Counted from the first letter of the stretch, positions 26,210 through 38,026 are shown. The stretch: 64,000 nt of DNA from Gigaspora rosea (GCA_003550325.1 QKWP01000253.1:179618-243617), one strand, 5' to 3'. Numbers and translations are program-made. Notes: generated by a model from the sequence alone, not told the origin.

Positions 26210-26565
26210 CTTTTTTCTTTATGTTATATTAGATAGGAAGAAATAAGGTAAGCCTCTAATAAAAAAAATTTAGATGATTAGTAACACTGCTCAAAACTTT
26301 TTTTTATTTGGATGCTATAAATTTATCCTTTAAATTGTATTGCAGACAAATTTGTTTACAACTTTTTTATAAATTTAAATTTTTTTAATAAAATCTTAAA
26401 TATTGATTTTGCTATAAATTTTTTAAGTGAAATATTTAATTTTAGATCTACTTTATTAGTATTGTTAATAAAAAAATTTTTTTAAATACATTAAAAAAAA
26501 TTTTAGTGTAATAAAATTTAAAATTTTATTTTGAAGCTTTTACTTAATTTTATAATTTCATTTTA

Positions 26566-26800
26566 CTAAATTACACTACTGGTGTTCAATACTACAATGA
26601 TTTTTGCCAATCAAAATTTTTAAATGCAGTGTAATATAAAGATTGGGTATACCATAAAGTTTTCTATTTTTTTAAAAAAAATATCTTCTAACTCAAAATT
26701 TATCTATGAAACCACTTTTTTTTTAAAAAAAAAAAATTTCTTGCAAAATTTTACATACAGTATACTATGCTTATCCTAACTCCTAACTTTTAACCCTAAC
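26566..26800. mobile_element. Partial TA-flanked MITE (CTAAATTACACTACTGG end)
   Basis: Starts after TA at 26564-26565 with a terminus matching the right end, in reverse, of the elements at 27027-27629 and 43003-43353, and contains the same core (GTATAATATAAAGAT, AAAATTTCTTGCAAAATTTT, then CCTAACTT...CCCTAACTT). The opposite end was not found. Confidence 0.6.
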
Positions 26801-27026
26801 TTAATATTTATTAATTGAAAGATTGCAAATAAAGGATAGAAAATAATCTATATTTTATAATAAATCATAACAGGCATTTTATAATAAAAATTTCTAATAG
26901 CTGGAATAGAAAGTAATTTTTCATTGCAAAATTGTAAAAATAATAAAATATGCTATAAAGTAAGTTAATATAAACAAATAAATTCAGCAATCTAGTTAGA
27001 TAATACATAATAATTTTCAGTAATTA

Positions 27027-27629
27027 TAAATCAAACCAGTGGTGTTAAACACCAGTATGCAGTGTAACATGAAGATCAATATCAAAAAAATAAACAAAAA
27101 AAAATAAACAAAAGTTAAAGTTGATAAATGTTAAGTAGAGCAATAGTTAGGGTTAGGGCAGTGTTGTCACTTGGACGTGTCCATACTATGTTTTTTGTCC
27201 AACGTCCAAGATTGTCCAAAATCATCCAAGCCTATGTCCCATGTTTAACTAATCAATAAAGTAATTTAAAAAAATATATAATTATATATTTTTTTAGGTG
27301 CTGGACTCATTGGTGAAAAAATTAAAATGGATTATCTTAATAAAATTTTAAGCAATTTTAATTTGAAAATGTTCAAAATGTCCAAAAAGCATCCAAGTGA
27401 CAACACTGGGTTAGGGTGAGGCATAGTATATAGTAAAATTTCGCAAGGGGGGTTTTTTTTAAAAAAAAAGGTGGTTTCATAGATAAAATTTTGATTTAGA
27501 AGGTATTTTTAAAAAAAAAAGCAAAACAACAAAAATTTTATGTTACACCTGATCTTTATGTTACACTGTATTTAAAAAATTTGATTGGTGAAAATCATTG
27601 TGGTATTGAGCACCAGTGGTGTGATTTAG
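27027..27629. mobile_element. TA-flanked MITE (CACCAGTGGTG family) split by a hAT MITE
   Basis: Ends TAAATCAAACCAGTGGTG and CACCAGTGGTGTGATTTAG, flanked by TA. Removing the nested insertion (27159-27408 plus one duplicated 8-mer) leaves about 345 bp, matching the uninterrupted 351-bp sister at 43003-43353. Core contains GGTTAGGG, TTTCGCAAGG and a TTTTTTTT/AAAAAAAA hairpin followed by GGTGGTTTCAT. Confidence 0.8.
27159..27408. mobile_element. Nested 250-bp hAT-like MITE
   Basis: Perfect 8-bp target duplication GGTTAGGG at 27151-27158 and 27409-27416. TIRs CAGTGTTGTCACTTGGA and its inverted form ATCCAAGTGACAACACTG. CAGTGTTG-type ends are typical of hAT elements. It inserted into the TTAGGG motif of its host MITE. 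Confidence 0.95.
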
Positions 27630-27659
27630 TAAAACCGATAATTTTATTTTAAACAATAA

Positions 27660-28353
27660 ACCAAGTTATATGATAAGTACTAGTTTTTACTTTTTATATT
27701 TTTTTTTAAAAAAAAAAAAATCTAACACTTTTTTTTCTTTTTGTAGGTTTTTTACTTGTTAGAACAATAACTATGGATAGTACAATACTAGAGGTGTAAA
27801 TTAGAAAATAAGCTTGGATGAAATGGAACTTGATTTAGTTCCAAATAAGATTATAATGATAAGTGCTTCTAAGTGCATATACTTGAAACTACACTTTAAT
27901 AACATGCACCTAGAGAATATTAAGAAAAAGTGTATTTATAGAAATCAAGTATATATTTGGACCAAAATTTAAATATGCATTTAGAAACATACTTAAAGAG
28001 GTCTAATTGTATTAGTTTTCATTATTATTTTGGTTTTTTTTTGAATTATGAACTACTGATTTCTTTTATTAGAGGATTTTAGGTTTTTGACTTGTTGAAT
28101 ATGAGTTGGAACTTAAAAATCTAGATCTGAATAAGAGACTATAATAATATGTATAGTCAAATCTCTTATAGTATATGCTCTTGGTTTATAAAGAGCATGT
28201 ACTTTTTGTATAAAGGACTGCCTGTAATTGTATAATACAGATCTTGCAATATTATAATTGCTATTGTAGGAACAGTATATAGTTGTAAGAGTAGCATATT
28301 ATTTGAGATTTGTATATTGTGTATTGTTTTTTATTTAATAAAAATACAGATTT
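27660..28353. other. Unassigned AT-rich DNA
   Basis: No gene. Short phrases (AAGTGCATATACTT, CTCTTATAGTATATGCTC) resemble the pogo-type MITE family seen at 28797-29004, suggesting old fragments without clear boundaries. Confidence 0.35.
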
Positions 28354-28355
28354 TA

Positions 28356-29989
28356 CTAAAACGCACCTATGGTGTTTTATACCATGTTACACAAAACTAT
28401 TAGAATAGCCAATCAGAATTTAAGATCAGGTGTAACAAAAAATTTTGTATTTTTTTAAAAAAACATTCATATCGCAAAATTTTGTTTATGAAACCACCTT
28501 TGGGGCTCTAATAAAAAAAATTTCTTGCTAAATTTTGTATATACTAATGCCCCCCGATAAAATCCTAGGCCTTACCCTAACCCTAAAGTAATTAAAATTT
28601 ATTTTTTGGTTTGTAAAATTTATTTTTTTGTTTTTGTTACACAGATTTGCAAATTTAATTTACCTATGATAGTAAAATACCATAAGTGCGTTTATAATAA
28701 TTGAAAAATAAAATAAAATAAAAATACATTATATCGTATTATATTTGAAATTATAAAAATCTATAGCATACTTAGCAGCAGGTTCTAATTTTTATAGTTG
28801 GACCTCTATAAATGCAACCTCTATAAATGCAATATCTCTCTAAATGCAAGTTTTTGTCTTGTCTATAAGAAATTATTAGTGCTAAATGCATGTTCTATAT
28901 TCTGTAAATGCACATTCTTCTAAATAATTTTCTATATCATACTACCTCCCTAAATGCATGTTGTAGGCTTGTCTGTACATATTGTATTTATGAAGGTTTG
29001 ACTGTATTTTATTAAACCAACTTGATTCAAATTGTATTTTAACTAATTAATAACAAAAAAAATTGTAAAAAAAAAGTATTAGTTTCTAGGTTTAAAAAAA
29101 ATATCAAACCCAAATAAGAATATACTCAGTTCGTTTAAGCTAAAGTTTTTTGATTTTGTATATCTACTTAAACTCAACAAATAACAAAGTATACTTTTCT
29201 AAGTATGTTCTCTATAAGTTTATACCCTTTTTAAATGTACATTTAAATTCTGGCTCAAATATATGCATAACCTCTATAAATACATTTTTTTTTATTATTA
29301 TCCAAGTACATATTGTTAAGTATAGTTCTGTACTTAAAAAAATCTGACTATATAGTCTTTTGTTCAAATCTAGATTAAGTTTCAACTTATATTTCAACAA
29401 ATCAAAGATCAAAAAACCTTCAAATAAAAGAAGTTGTTAGTTTATATTCAAAATAAAAAAAAAAACCAAGATCTTTCTAAATACATCCTCTATAAGTGCA
29501 TATTCTCTCTAAATGTATACTTAAATTTTAGCCCAAGTACAGTATATACTTAACCTCTATAAATGTATTTCTTCTTATTCTCTGGGTGTACATTATTAAA
29601 ATGTGGTCCCAAGAATGTGGACTTAGAGAAATCTAAATGTATTTTTTTAGATAATTAAAGATTGAAATTATTCATATATAAGGTATTTTTTAGTCTGAAT
29701 GCGTATATTTTACTAAATAAAGTTATATTAAAGAAAATTTTATTCAAGTAACTAATTCTATAGGTAATATTTTATTACTTTTTAAAAATTGTTATTTTTT
29801 TTAATAAATATAGCATGGTTTACTATGAGGTAAAAATAAACATATTTGATATTTTCTATAATTAATCTTTGCTATACAACTATATGAAATTTCTACCCTT
29901 GATTTGTGATCTATAACTAAATTTAATTTTTGTTTATTTGATTTTTATATTGTATACATACTAGTATTGAACACCATAGTGTGATTTAA
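28356..29989. mobile_element. Decayed TA-flanked element containing pogo-type MITE relics
   Basis: Left end CTAAAACGCACCTATGGTG after TA at 28354-28355; right end CACCATAGTGTGATTTAA before TA at 29990-29991. The ends match the CACCACTGGTG family, but the interior is enlarged by one clear pogo-type MITE (28797-29004) and further relics between about 29190 and 29640 that repeat CTCTATAAATGYA-type words. Pairing of the two ends is an inference. Confidence 0.5.
28797..29004. mobile_element. Decayed pogo-type MITE
   Basis: Between TA dinucleotides. Contains CCTCTATAAATGCAACC, CTCTCTAAATGCA, TTCTGTAAATGCAC and an end TGAAGGTTTGACTG, all shared with the better preserved copy at 34748-35078. Confidence 0.75.
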
Positions 29990-30243
29990 TAAAACTGTTA
30001 TATTTTTACCTATAAAAAATATATTTACCTCTAATAAAAGACTTAATTTTTATAAATAAATTACTAAAAGTGCAATAATAAAAATTGTTTTTTATATAAA
30101 CTATATATTGTATTAAAACTATATTCTCAAAACCAATATCTAGAAAGTTATCAAAGTTGTAAAGTATTTTTTTAGTTTAAAACAATTTAAACTTTTTTTT
30201 TATAATATAAATACAAATAATACAAAAATATAATTTTTATTTA

Positions 30244-30691
30244 GACCTTGGGTCCGATAGCATAGTGGTTATGCTCCAAGGTCGCAAATCACAATGTTGC
30301 TAGTTCAAATCCAAGTGGCGGCAATTTTAAGAAAGCCAGCTGGGCTAGACCAAATAAGGGATCCTAGAATGGGCAGCGATCGACAATCAAGATCACGACG
30401 ACGAGGGCTGTGCCAGAACCCCGATTTGGATTAACTGAAGTCATGAGACGTAATGTGAGGCCTAAGTTTGGATATTACGAGATACTACATAAACTCGTAG
30501 CGCAAGCAGTCTGAAAATTGGCTGCGAAGATTTTTGGCTACTATAGTGGTCGGTGAGACAGGTCGCTTCTGGGCGGTGCGAAAGCAAAAAGCTGGGGGAA
30601 GTCGGGTTGTATCAGTGGAAAATAAATAACAACTACGTTATAAATTACTAAAAATAACACCGGCAAGACTGTCAAAAAAAATATAATAATA
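30244..30691 (+). mobile_element. tRNA-derived SINE, 448 bp
   Basis: Exact 14-bp target duplication ATAATTTTTATTTA at 30230-30243 and 30692-30705. The head is tRNA-like: box A TAGCATAGTGG at 30258-30268 and box B AGTTCAAATCC at 30302-30312, spaced as in tRNA genes. The body is unusually GC-rich for the window, and the 3' end is an A-rich tail followed by TAATAATA repeats. Such elements are transcribed by RNA polymerase III and moved by LINE enzymes. Not a functional tRNA: no acceptor stem pairing and no CCA context visible. Confidence 0.9.
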
Positions 30692-30806
30692 ATAATTTTT
30701 ATTTAAATATTACTAGATATAATTTGTTATTTTACTAATAGTTTATATTTAAATACAAAAATTTTAAATATTAAAACAAATTAATATAAGATTTTTACTA
30801 ATTATA

Positions 30807-31074
30807 CACGGGGTGTATGGTACACAGGTATTAGTTTTATTAATTCCGTGATTTGCAAATTTGTGTAACATGCCAATCAAAACAATTTCTACAAACGAAA
30901 AATTAAGCCCTTTCTTATAGTTAGGGTAAGGGTGAATTTGAGATTGGGGTGAGGTATAGTTTATACCAAAATTTCGCAAGGAATTTTTTTTGTTAGAAGC
31001 CAAAAGGAGATTTCATAATTGAAATTTTGGGATATTGGCTGGTTTTATTCACTTCCGTGTTCAAACACCCCGTG
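30807..31074. mobile_element. TA-flanked MITE with CACGGGGTGT ends
   Basis: 268 bp between TA dinucleotides; ends CACGGGGTGT and ACACCCCGTG are perfect inverted 10-mers followed by a second, weaker inverted GTRCAC block. Core carries AGTTAGGGTAAGGG, TTTCGCAAGGAATTTTTTTT and AGGAGATTTCAT, the same core as the CACCACTGGTG family despite different ends. Confidence 0.85.
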
Positions 31075-31695
31075 TACAAATAGTAATTGTCTTAATATAA
31101 TAAAAAAAATATTTGCTAAATTTAAAAAAAGATTTAAAAAAATTAAATTTTTTAATTTTTTAAAAAATAACTAAAACTATATACTTATATAATTTTTTAA
31201 AATTTTTAGCTAAAATTAAAATTAAAGCCTGTTTATTTAACATTATTGTTAGATTAAAGTTAAAACTAGTATATAAGTAAAATTACCTTTTTAATATTTT
31301 TATTAATAGTTCAAAATAGGTTAAAACTATCATTTTGATATTTTTGCAATTTTTAGTTTTTTAGCTTTAGATTATATAAACAAAATTTTATAACTCCAAT
31401 TAGGCACTTTACAAAAATCTTATAGTATATAGTTTTAAATAGTCTTTTTTTTAAATTTATATTAAAAATCTAATTAGTATATTTATTTATATGTAGTATT
31501 CTAAATAGAACAATATATAAAACATATAACTATTAGTTATTAAATTAGAAAAATAGATATCTGTTAGTGTCTAAAGCCAAGAATAAACATCAGGCTGATT
31601 CACATCGATCTCTATAGCTAATTGGCTGCATGTGACTGAAATTCAACACAAAATCGTGTCATTGCTATACTATAGAGTCCTCGCTATGCTTTAGA
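31075..31695. other. AT-rich DNA, nothing recognised
   Basis: Mostly A/T with no ORF, TIR pair or tandem repeat of note. Confidence 0.35.
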
Positions 31696-31699
31696 CAAT

Positions 31700-31945
31700 A
31701 AGTATAGAGTTTTTCAAATACAAATTAAATCAAATATTAGATATATTAACTTTGATTTAAATTTGATTTGATTTGAATTTTTAAAAATTTTGTTTATAAT
31801 TTTTTAAATTAAATTAAATATTTCAAGTATTTAATTAAATTAAATCAAATAATTTTAATTTAATTTGACTTAAAAATTTGTATTTAATTTGATTTAAAAT
31901 CAAATATTTAATCAAATCAAATTAAATCAAATCAAATTGCAAAAC
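31700..31945. mobile_element. Decayed CAAATCAAAT hAT-like MITE
   Basis: Same word composition as 25924-26209 (AAATCAAATCAAATTGC near the right end), with many substitutions and no readable target duplication. Confidence 0.65.
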
Positions 31946-32489
31946 TTTTTTAAATAAGTAATTTTCAATATTGTAAATATTTTCTAATTATATATTAACT
32001 ATAAAGTTTGATTAACTAATTTTTGGCTATTCAAATATCAAATATGTAATTAAAAAAATATTTACAATAATTTTATTATAAAGTTGTCTAATAAGAGTGC
32101 AGACATTTATTAGTTAATATTTTAGAAGGTGAGAGGTTAAGCAAAATCTTATCTTTTTAGTTAAATTTAATGGGCTAAAATTATATATATATTACCTGAA
32201 AAATAAACTGCTATAGTAAATAAATATTAGATAATAAATATTAGTACCCTAATTGAAATTTTGATTTAATTTATATTAAAAAATATAAAAAAATTAAATA
32301 TTCATATTATAAGAAACTATACAATAATTAAATATATAAATTATATTAAGTTTATATAGATTATATTAAATTTTTTTTAATATTTTTAAATAATTAAAAA
32401 AAAATTAATCAAAAATATATTTATAATAAGAATTAATGTATATGTAGCTATATGCTACATGTAGCCATATTATTGATTATAGAAAATTT

Positions 32490-32580
32490 TGCAGCCTTAG
32501 GGTTAGGGTTAGAATTAGAATTAGTATTAGAGTTAGAGTTGGGTTTAGAATTAGGGTTAGGGTTTTGGTTGAATTTAGAG
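32490..32580. repeat. Degenerate TTAGGG/TTAGAATTAG array
   Basis: Runs of TTAGGGTTAGGGTTAG diverging into TTAGAATTAGAATTAG and back. It resembles telomere repeat but is short, internal and surrounded by other repeats. Confidence 0.6.
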
Positions 32581-32863
32581 TAAAATTGCAAGAGGAATAT
32601 TTTTGCTTAGTAACACGACAGGAGTTACTCTAGTAAAATGTTAAAATACGTGGGTTGAATAATAAGTTTTGTCAGTAGATTAATACTTAAGATAAAGTTT
32701 AATTAAGTTTTATATAAAAAAATTGCAATATTTTTTATATAATAAATCAAAAATTCAATATTTTAAAAACTATTCGATAAAAATACTTAAAAATTTTTTT
32801 ACAAATATATTTAACAACTATATTTATATATGAGAATTTCTATTTGTACACTATGTGTATATA

Positions 32864-33054
32864 TGTTGTGCCTCAGATTAAAACTTGCGTCAGATTAAAT
32901 CTGACGCACGTCAGATGACTATCAATTGACTAGCATTAAATGATCGGCAACAACTGGCCTAAACTACCTCCTAACTTTACCGTAATTTTACTCTAACACT
33001 AATCTAATTTAGGCCGGTGTCAATCTGACGCAAGGATCGATCTGAGGCACAACA
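32864..33054. mobile_element. 191-bp MITE of the TGTTGTGC family
   Basis: Ends TGTTGTGCCTCAGAT and ATCTGAGGCACAACA are perfect inverted copies; TTGCGTCAGATT recurs just inside on both sides. Flanked by TA. Same ends as the 1.43-kb element at 1134-2563, so this is an internally deleted or otherwise unrelated-core relative. Confidence 0.85.
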
Positions 33055-33805
33055 TATACACGCATCACGTGATTTTATATTTAAATAATGTTATACACAT
33101 AATATAAATAAAGAGTAATTAGATCGCCACCAAAAAGTCTACTTACATGTAATTTGAATCCTTGAAGATAAGCTGCGATGTTATACAATCAGGAAAATTC
33201 AAAACATCGTTTTGACAAAATTGCTCATTGCAGTTTCCTTAAGCGATTTTATACTATAACTGCCTAAACCCTAACCCTAATGTAGATCTCACCCTAACCC
33301 TAATTACCCCAATTTAACATAAAGAGAACAATGAATTTTTGTTGCTGGTCACGTGTGATGGAACACAACTACTATTCACGTGATACCTGGCCAATTAACC
33401 AAACAAAATACAAAAACGGCAGTCATACCTACCTTAGTAGATTAGTTAAAAATGTTGAAAAGCAATATTGCTTATACATAACTATCTAAAATCTGCCTAA
33501 CCTTAACCTATAAACGACCCTAACCCTAAAGTTAATTTGATACAATATATATTATAAGAATCTGTTTTGCTTTGGACATCTTTCTAAAAAGGTATAAAAT
33601 TTCGAAACTATACATTGTTTCACCAACAGCTCCTTTAGTCGACATCATGCCACTAATCTAATACAAATCCTAACCTTAATTCCAAGTGATGTCGGCTAAA
33701 TAAACTTTGGCAAAATGATAACAAAAGTACTCTTAAAATAGTCTAAGTATAACACATTTAACGTAACTAAAAAAATCAACTAGATAAATTTCTCCTACTA
33801 TTACT
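33055..33805. other. Intergenic DNA, possibly transposon flank
   Basis: Contains several CCCTAACCCTAA-type motifs (near 33269, 33292 and 33521) and CACGTGA motifs (near 33353 and 33378). It adjoins the 3' end of the broken transposase, so the outer terminus of that element should be here, but no TIR matching the other side could be recognised. Confidence 0.4.
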
Positions 33806-36606
33806 CTATTCTAATTCATTTTGGCAAGTTTTTGAATAGTGCCCATACTGTCTACATCTCCCACATCTTCGACTATTTGTAGTAGTTTCCGTATTATTTA
33901 TGACATTGTTCTTTCTATTGGTTAAAGCCCGCCTTTCTTTACATGTTTCTAGTTCAATACTCGATTTAAGCCTCTTTGGTGGTCTTCCTCTATATTGAAT
34001 AATAGCAGGATTATTGATATCGGATAAGTCTTCATTTTCTGTTTCCCTATTCTTATTTTGAGCATCATAGAGTAGCGTTTTAAATGTGTTCAATAATTCA
34101 TGTTCCAAATTAGCCTTCATAGTATGATCGATAAGTTTTCTTGATAGTCCACTTAACTCGACATATGTCGCCTTATTTGATTTTGCTAATGGCTGGTGAC
34201 TGATGAATTTGTTTGAATCGAAAAAAAATGCTGAAAATTTATACTTCTTTCAAATGCCATATCATGTGTTGTACCACATACTGAAATGGGCAAATATTGT
34301 TGTAAAAGGTCATTCGATTCAATATTAGTATTCAAGAACCATTGACTAGGAATCATGCTTATATGGAAGGTGGCATATCTAGAATAAGTACCGACACAGA
34401 AAAAGTGACGGCATACCAACCCCTTGTTGACCAAAAGAAGACAAGTGCATAAGTGTGTGCCTTCATCAAGTAGCACAACGTAATTGCCTATTTCTTGCAT
34501 TCTAGTAGCACATACGTTCCATACTTCCAAAATTGCTTCTTCAGGTATAGTTCTAATTAATAAACTAAAAAGGATTTGCCGTGTATCTAATTCCTGTTCT
34601 CTAATACCAACACTTATGTCTTCATTATTACTTTCTAACTATAAGAAGACAACAAATTTCTTAGTTATAAAATAGAAGAATACAAGTAGGTTTTTTTTAC
34701 TATAATTTCTTACCTCTTTCAAATGTTGCCATTCTGCAATTCGAGTACAGTCAACCCTCCATAAATGCAACCACCATAAATGCAATACCTCTCTAAATGC
34801 ACGTTTTTTTCTATTCCGTAAAATGTTATTAGTGCTAAATGCATATTCTATATTCTGTAAATGCACGTTCTCTTGAATAACATTTTATATCACACTAACC
34901 TTCCTAAATGCACGTGGCCAATCAAATTTTAGTATTTAAGATAGGTTATACAGTTTTGGCAGAAGTTACACAAACTTGATTAAAAGCTGCAATTTAATTG
35001 GCTCTCTCTAAATGCAAATCTCCCTAAATGCACGTTGTAGGCTTGTCCCTACGAGTTGCATTTATGGAGGGTTGACTGTAGTATTATAACATACAGATTG
35101 GTTCATTTGTGCTCTCTGTTTTCCGAGCATTACAGGAGTTAAAAATTCTTTAATAAGACTATCAACTGATCCAAAGAGCCTTGTATTCAACATGGGCATA
35201 CCAACTACGGATAAAGCATTTCATGTAGCATCAAATTTTTCAAGATGTTCTTCATTCTTAGTGCAATCTTTAAGACTATGTAATAAATTGCATAATGATG
35301 TTGAACGATTTACTTTATCATGTATAACTTTATTAATTGATTCGATTTTTTGTGAACTTTGTACACCAGCTGTAAAGTGTCTATATATCCAATGTAATGC
35401 CCAAGATTTCTTAGTAGTGTAAAGAGTTCCAGTTAGGTATTTTACAGCCGCAGGATATTTATCAACTAGCTGATTCCATTGATATTCAAATAGGTTTCGC
35501 AGAGTGAATTCTGGCATGTATAGAACTTACGACGAAATTCTTCAAAATGAATACCTAATTTTCCCTTTAGCTTTTTTCAAAGATTCAGATCAATGTGAAA
35601 AATATATAATAGGTGCTGAGTGTTAGGAAAAATATCCATAATAGATCGAATAAGTGAAGGATCTGAATCAGTAAACACAACACTGGGCGAAATACCCGTT
35701 TCATTAAGTATATTGTCAAAAATCCATCGATAACTATTCAGCGTCTCATCTTCAATAATAGCAGTTGCGACTATTCTTGTCTTATAGTTGTTGTCTATTA
35801 CTGCTATAACACAAAGTAGCATTCTATACTGGTTAGTATTATAGGTGGTATCTATAATTACAATATTATGATATTTTGTATATAACTCTCTTTGAGCAGG
35901 TGACATCCAAAAAAGTGTGTTTAATCTTTGTAAAACAGGCTCTAATTGAAGTTTTACGATTCATAGTAGTTCTAAATCTTTCCATTCTAATAATTGCTGT
36001 ATCATTACAGATGCATCTGTGTCTCTAGAATTATTTTTCTGACGAAACCGGCAAACTGCATTGTATAAGTCCCATTTATATATGGGTTGATCCTGATAAT
36101 CATGTTTTAGTAATGGAAAGATAGATTTTGAATCCATCCGTCCCTAAATAACATATTTTTCTATATCAGCTAACATTTCACTTGTCAACTTCCGAAATCG
36201 TGGAGCTATTTGACCGATCATTTTAGTAAGTAGGTGATTATGTTCATTAACGAATGAATTAATTTTTACAATGGCACTTGTTTTTGGACAAGTGACATTG
36301 AGTTTCCACTGACACTGTGTTCGTTGAGAATGCATATTACGTCTCTTTATCAGATCCGATGTAGCTTGTGAGACATATGACCCAGACTTAGAACATTCGT
36401 AAGTAGCTCTATGCATCACACCTTGAACTATTTCACTTGTTCTAATTTTATAATTAAAGCCCTTTTCCAATGCAAACCTATCTATCCAAATTCTGAACTC
36501 ATCCCAATTATTAAAGGTACATCCATAGAACAATTCTAAAGAATTAGACGAATCATCTGATTCATCTGATTCATCTAATTCGTCATTAAATGAATTCGTA
36601 TCATAA
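33806..36606 (-). pseudogene. Broken MULE transposase gene (FAR1-like zinc finger, MULE core, SWIM, CCHC knuckle)
   Basis: Reading from 36606 downward: an acidic stretch (DELDESDESDDSS), then a FAR1/WRKY-GCM1-like zinc finger (36533-36144; conserved C, CQWKLNVTCP, EHNH), then the MULE catalytic core (35906-35577; VIIDTTYNTN gives the first Asp, FTDSDPSL the second), then 35517-35085 (C-terminal part of the core), an exon at 34633-34186 with a SWIM finger (CTC...CRHFF) and 34120-33806 with a CCHC knuckle (CGRCRQYGHYSKTC). A likely intron lies at about 34708-34634. Lesions: in-frame TAG at 36144-36146, TGA at 35961-35963, frameshift near 35910, TGA at 35577-35579, frameshift near 35520, a MITE inserted at 34748-35078, and a frameshift near 34190. 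MULEs cut and paste DNA by a DDE mechanism; this copy cannot encode an active enzyme. Confidence 0.9.
34748..35078. mobile_element. pogo-type MITE inserted in the MULE transposase gene
   Basis: 331 bp between TA dinucleotides (34746-34747, 35079-35080). TIRs CAGTCAACCCTCCATAAATG and its inverted form are essentially perfect over 24 bp, a Tigger/pogo-like terminus. Internal CTAAATGCACG words repeat in both orientations. The host frame resumes on both sides (…CYNT / RIAEWQHLKE…), which proves insertion into coding sequence. Confidence 0.95.
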
Positions 36607-37450
36607 GCCTATTTAGAAACAAAATTAACCCTTCAATTAATTGCAAGTATATGTTTAGGTATAAATGCGAATATGATAGAATAATGAAATAATTACCGGT
36701 ACAGAAAATTGTGATGAAGTCGAAGCATGGACATATTGGTCAGTGCAATAGTTGTCATAATGGAAATTATTCTCATCAGTCGAAGGCTATTAAGATGTGA
36801 TGTGATAAATCAGATTTTTTAGTTAAATCAAAAAAGTATGAAAGGTAGAGTTACAAACAAGATTATAATAACACCTGAAGCTGTAATGAAGTCGAAGTAT
36901 TGTCAATACAAAAATTTTCAAGCGAAGTCGAAACACAATTATTATGGTCGGTGCAAAAATTTTCAAGCTCAAGCTTATTCATAGTAGTCAGCATCGAATA
37001 TGGTTCAGGGAACTTTTAACATATGATAAATTAGATCAAAACGTATATAAGGCAGAGTTACCAACAAGGTTATTATAATCACCTGAGCCTGTAATGAAAT
37101 CGAAGCATAATCATTCTGGTTCTTGCAAGAATTTTCATGCTCAAGCTTATCAATGTCGAATGTGTTTTAGTTGAATAACATAGAAGATTAAAAACATAGA
37201 TGTGAACAAAATATAAAACGATTTATTAAGTAATTACTGGCAATGATGTTGAAGCATGATTATGTCGATTGTCACCATCAAGTTTATTAACAGTGATCAA
37301 TGTCGAATATATTTCAGAGTCCTATAAAGATTAGGTTTTTTAGTTAGATGGTAAAGATATAATGAAGCAGAAGTGCAAATAAATCATGAAGGATCCAATA
37401 ATTACAGAAAGGTGTGAAGAAATATTTTCATAGTCAGGTTCATACATGTT
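36607..37450 (-). pseudogene. Repeated 5' exons of the MULE element
   Basis: Four diverged direct repeats start near 36711, 36871, 37081 and 37237. Read on the minus strand, each ends with a phrase like ATGCTTCGACTTCATTACAG followed by GTAATT or GTGATT, i.e. the same candidate 5' splice site each time, and AG acceptors precede them. The predicted peptides are Ser/Asp/Asn-rich and acidic. They join to the acidic stretch of the transposase through an intron whose AG lies at about 36608. Interpreted as an exon duplicated several times at the transposase N terminus. Confidence 0.55.
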
Positions 37451-38016
37451 TTGTATGTGAAAGAGAAAATAAGAAAAAGCTAAAAAAGCTACAATTCACA
37501 ACAACATTGACTAATTTATTCTAAATAGATTACATCATACTTACGTTTCGTACAGTTAACATATAAATAATAATGAAATCAGGTGCTATGATCTAATTTC
37601 AGAGTTTTAAATCATACATGCTTGTATAATGTTTTGATCCGTGTTTGCACACTATGTGTAAATTAATAAATTTTCTATATATATAAAAGTTAAAACTGTG
37701 TTTTTAAAAATGATCAAAGTAATTAATTTTTCTAAAAATTTAACTAATACTAAAATTAGTTATATAGTTTTTAAATATAGAATTTATTTTTAAATTTTTA
37801 TTAAAATTTAAAAAATTTATAATTAAAATTTTTTGTTTAATTAAATTTTGCGAAGCTATAGTTTTTTTATTTTTTAATATTTTTATAAATTTTATAAATA
37901 ATAATAATAATTTTGCAATAATTTTTTTTTTATAACTATTCTATTTTCAAATAAAATTATTAAATTTATTTAAAACAACAAAAAATTAAAAATTGTTATA
38001 TAGATAAATTTTATTA
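37451..38016. other. AT-rich DNA, nothing recognised
   Basis: No coding signal. A CACACTATGTGT palindrome lies near 37647 and a similar word, TACACTATGTGTA, near 32847; both are close to the MULE region but in the same orientation, so they cannot be called its TIRs. Confidence 0.35.
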
Positions 38017-38026
38017 CTAAATTTGG

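Noticed and set aside
32490-32580. Interstitial telomere or chromosome-end fusion
   Set aside because: TTAGGG units are few and degenerate, and the same short motif occurs inside many MITE cores, so a telomere origin is not needed.
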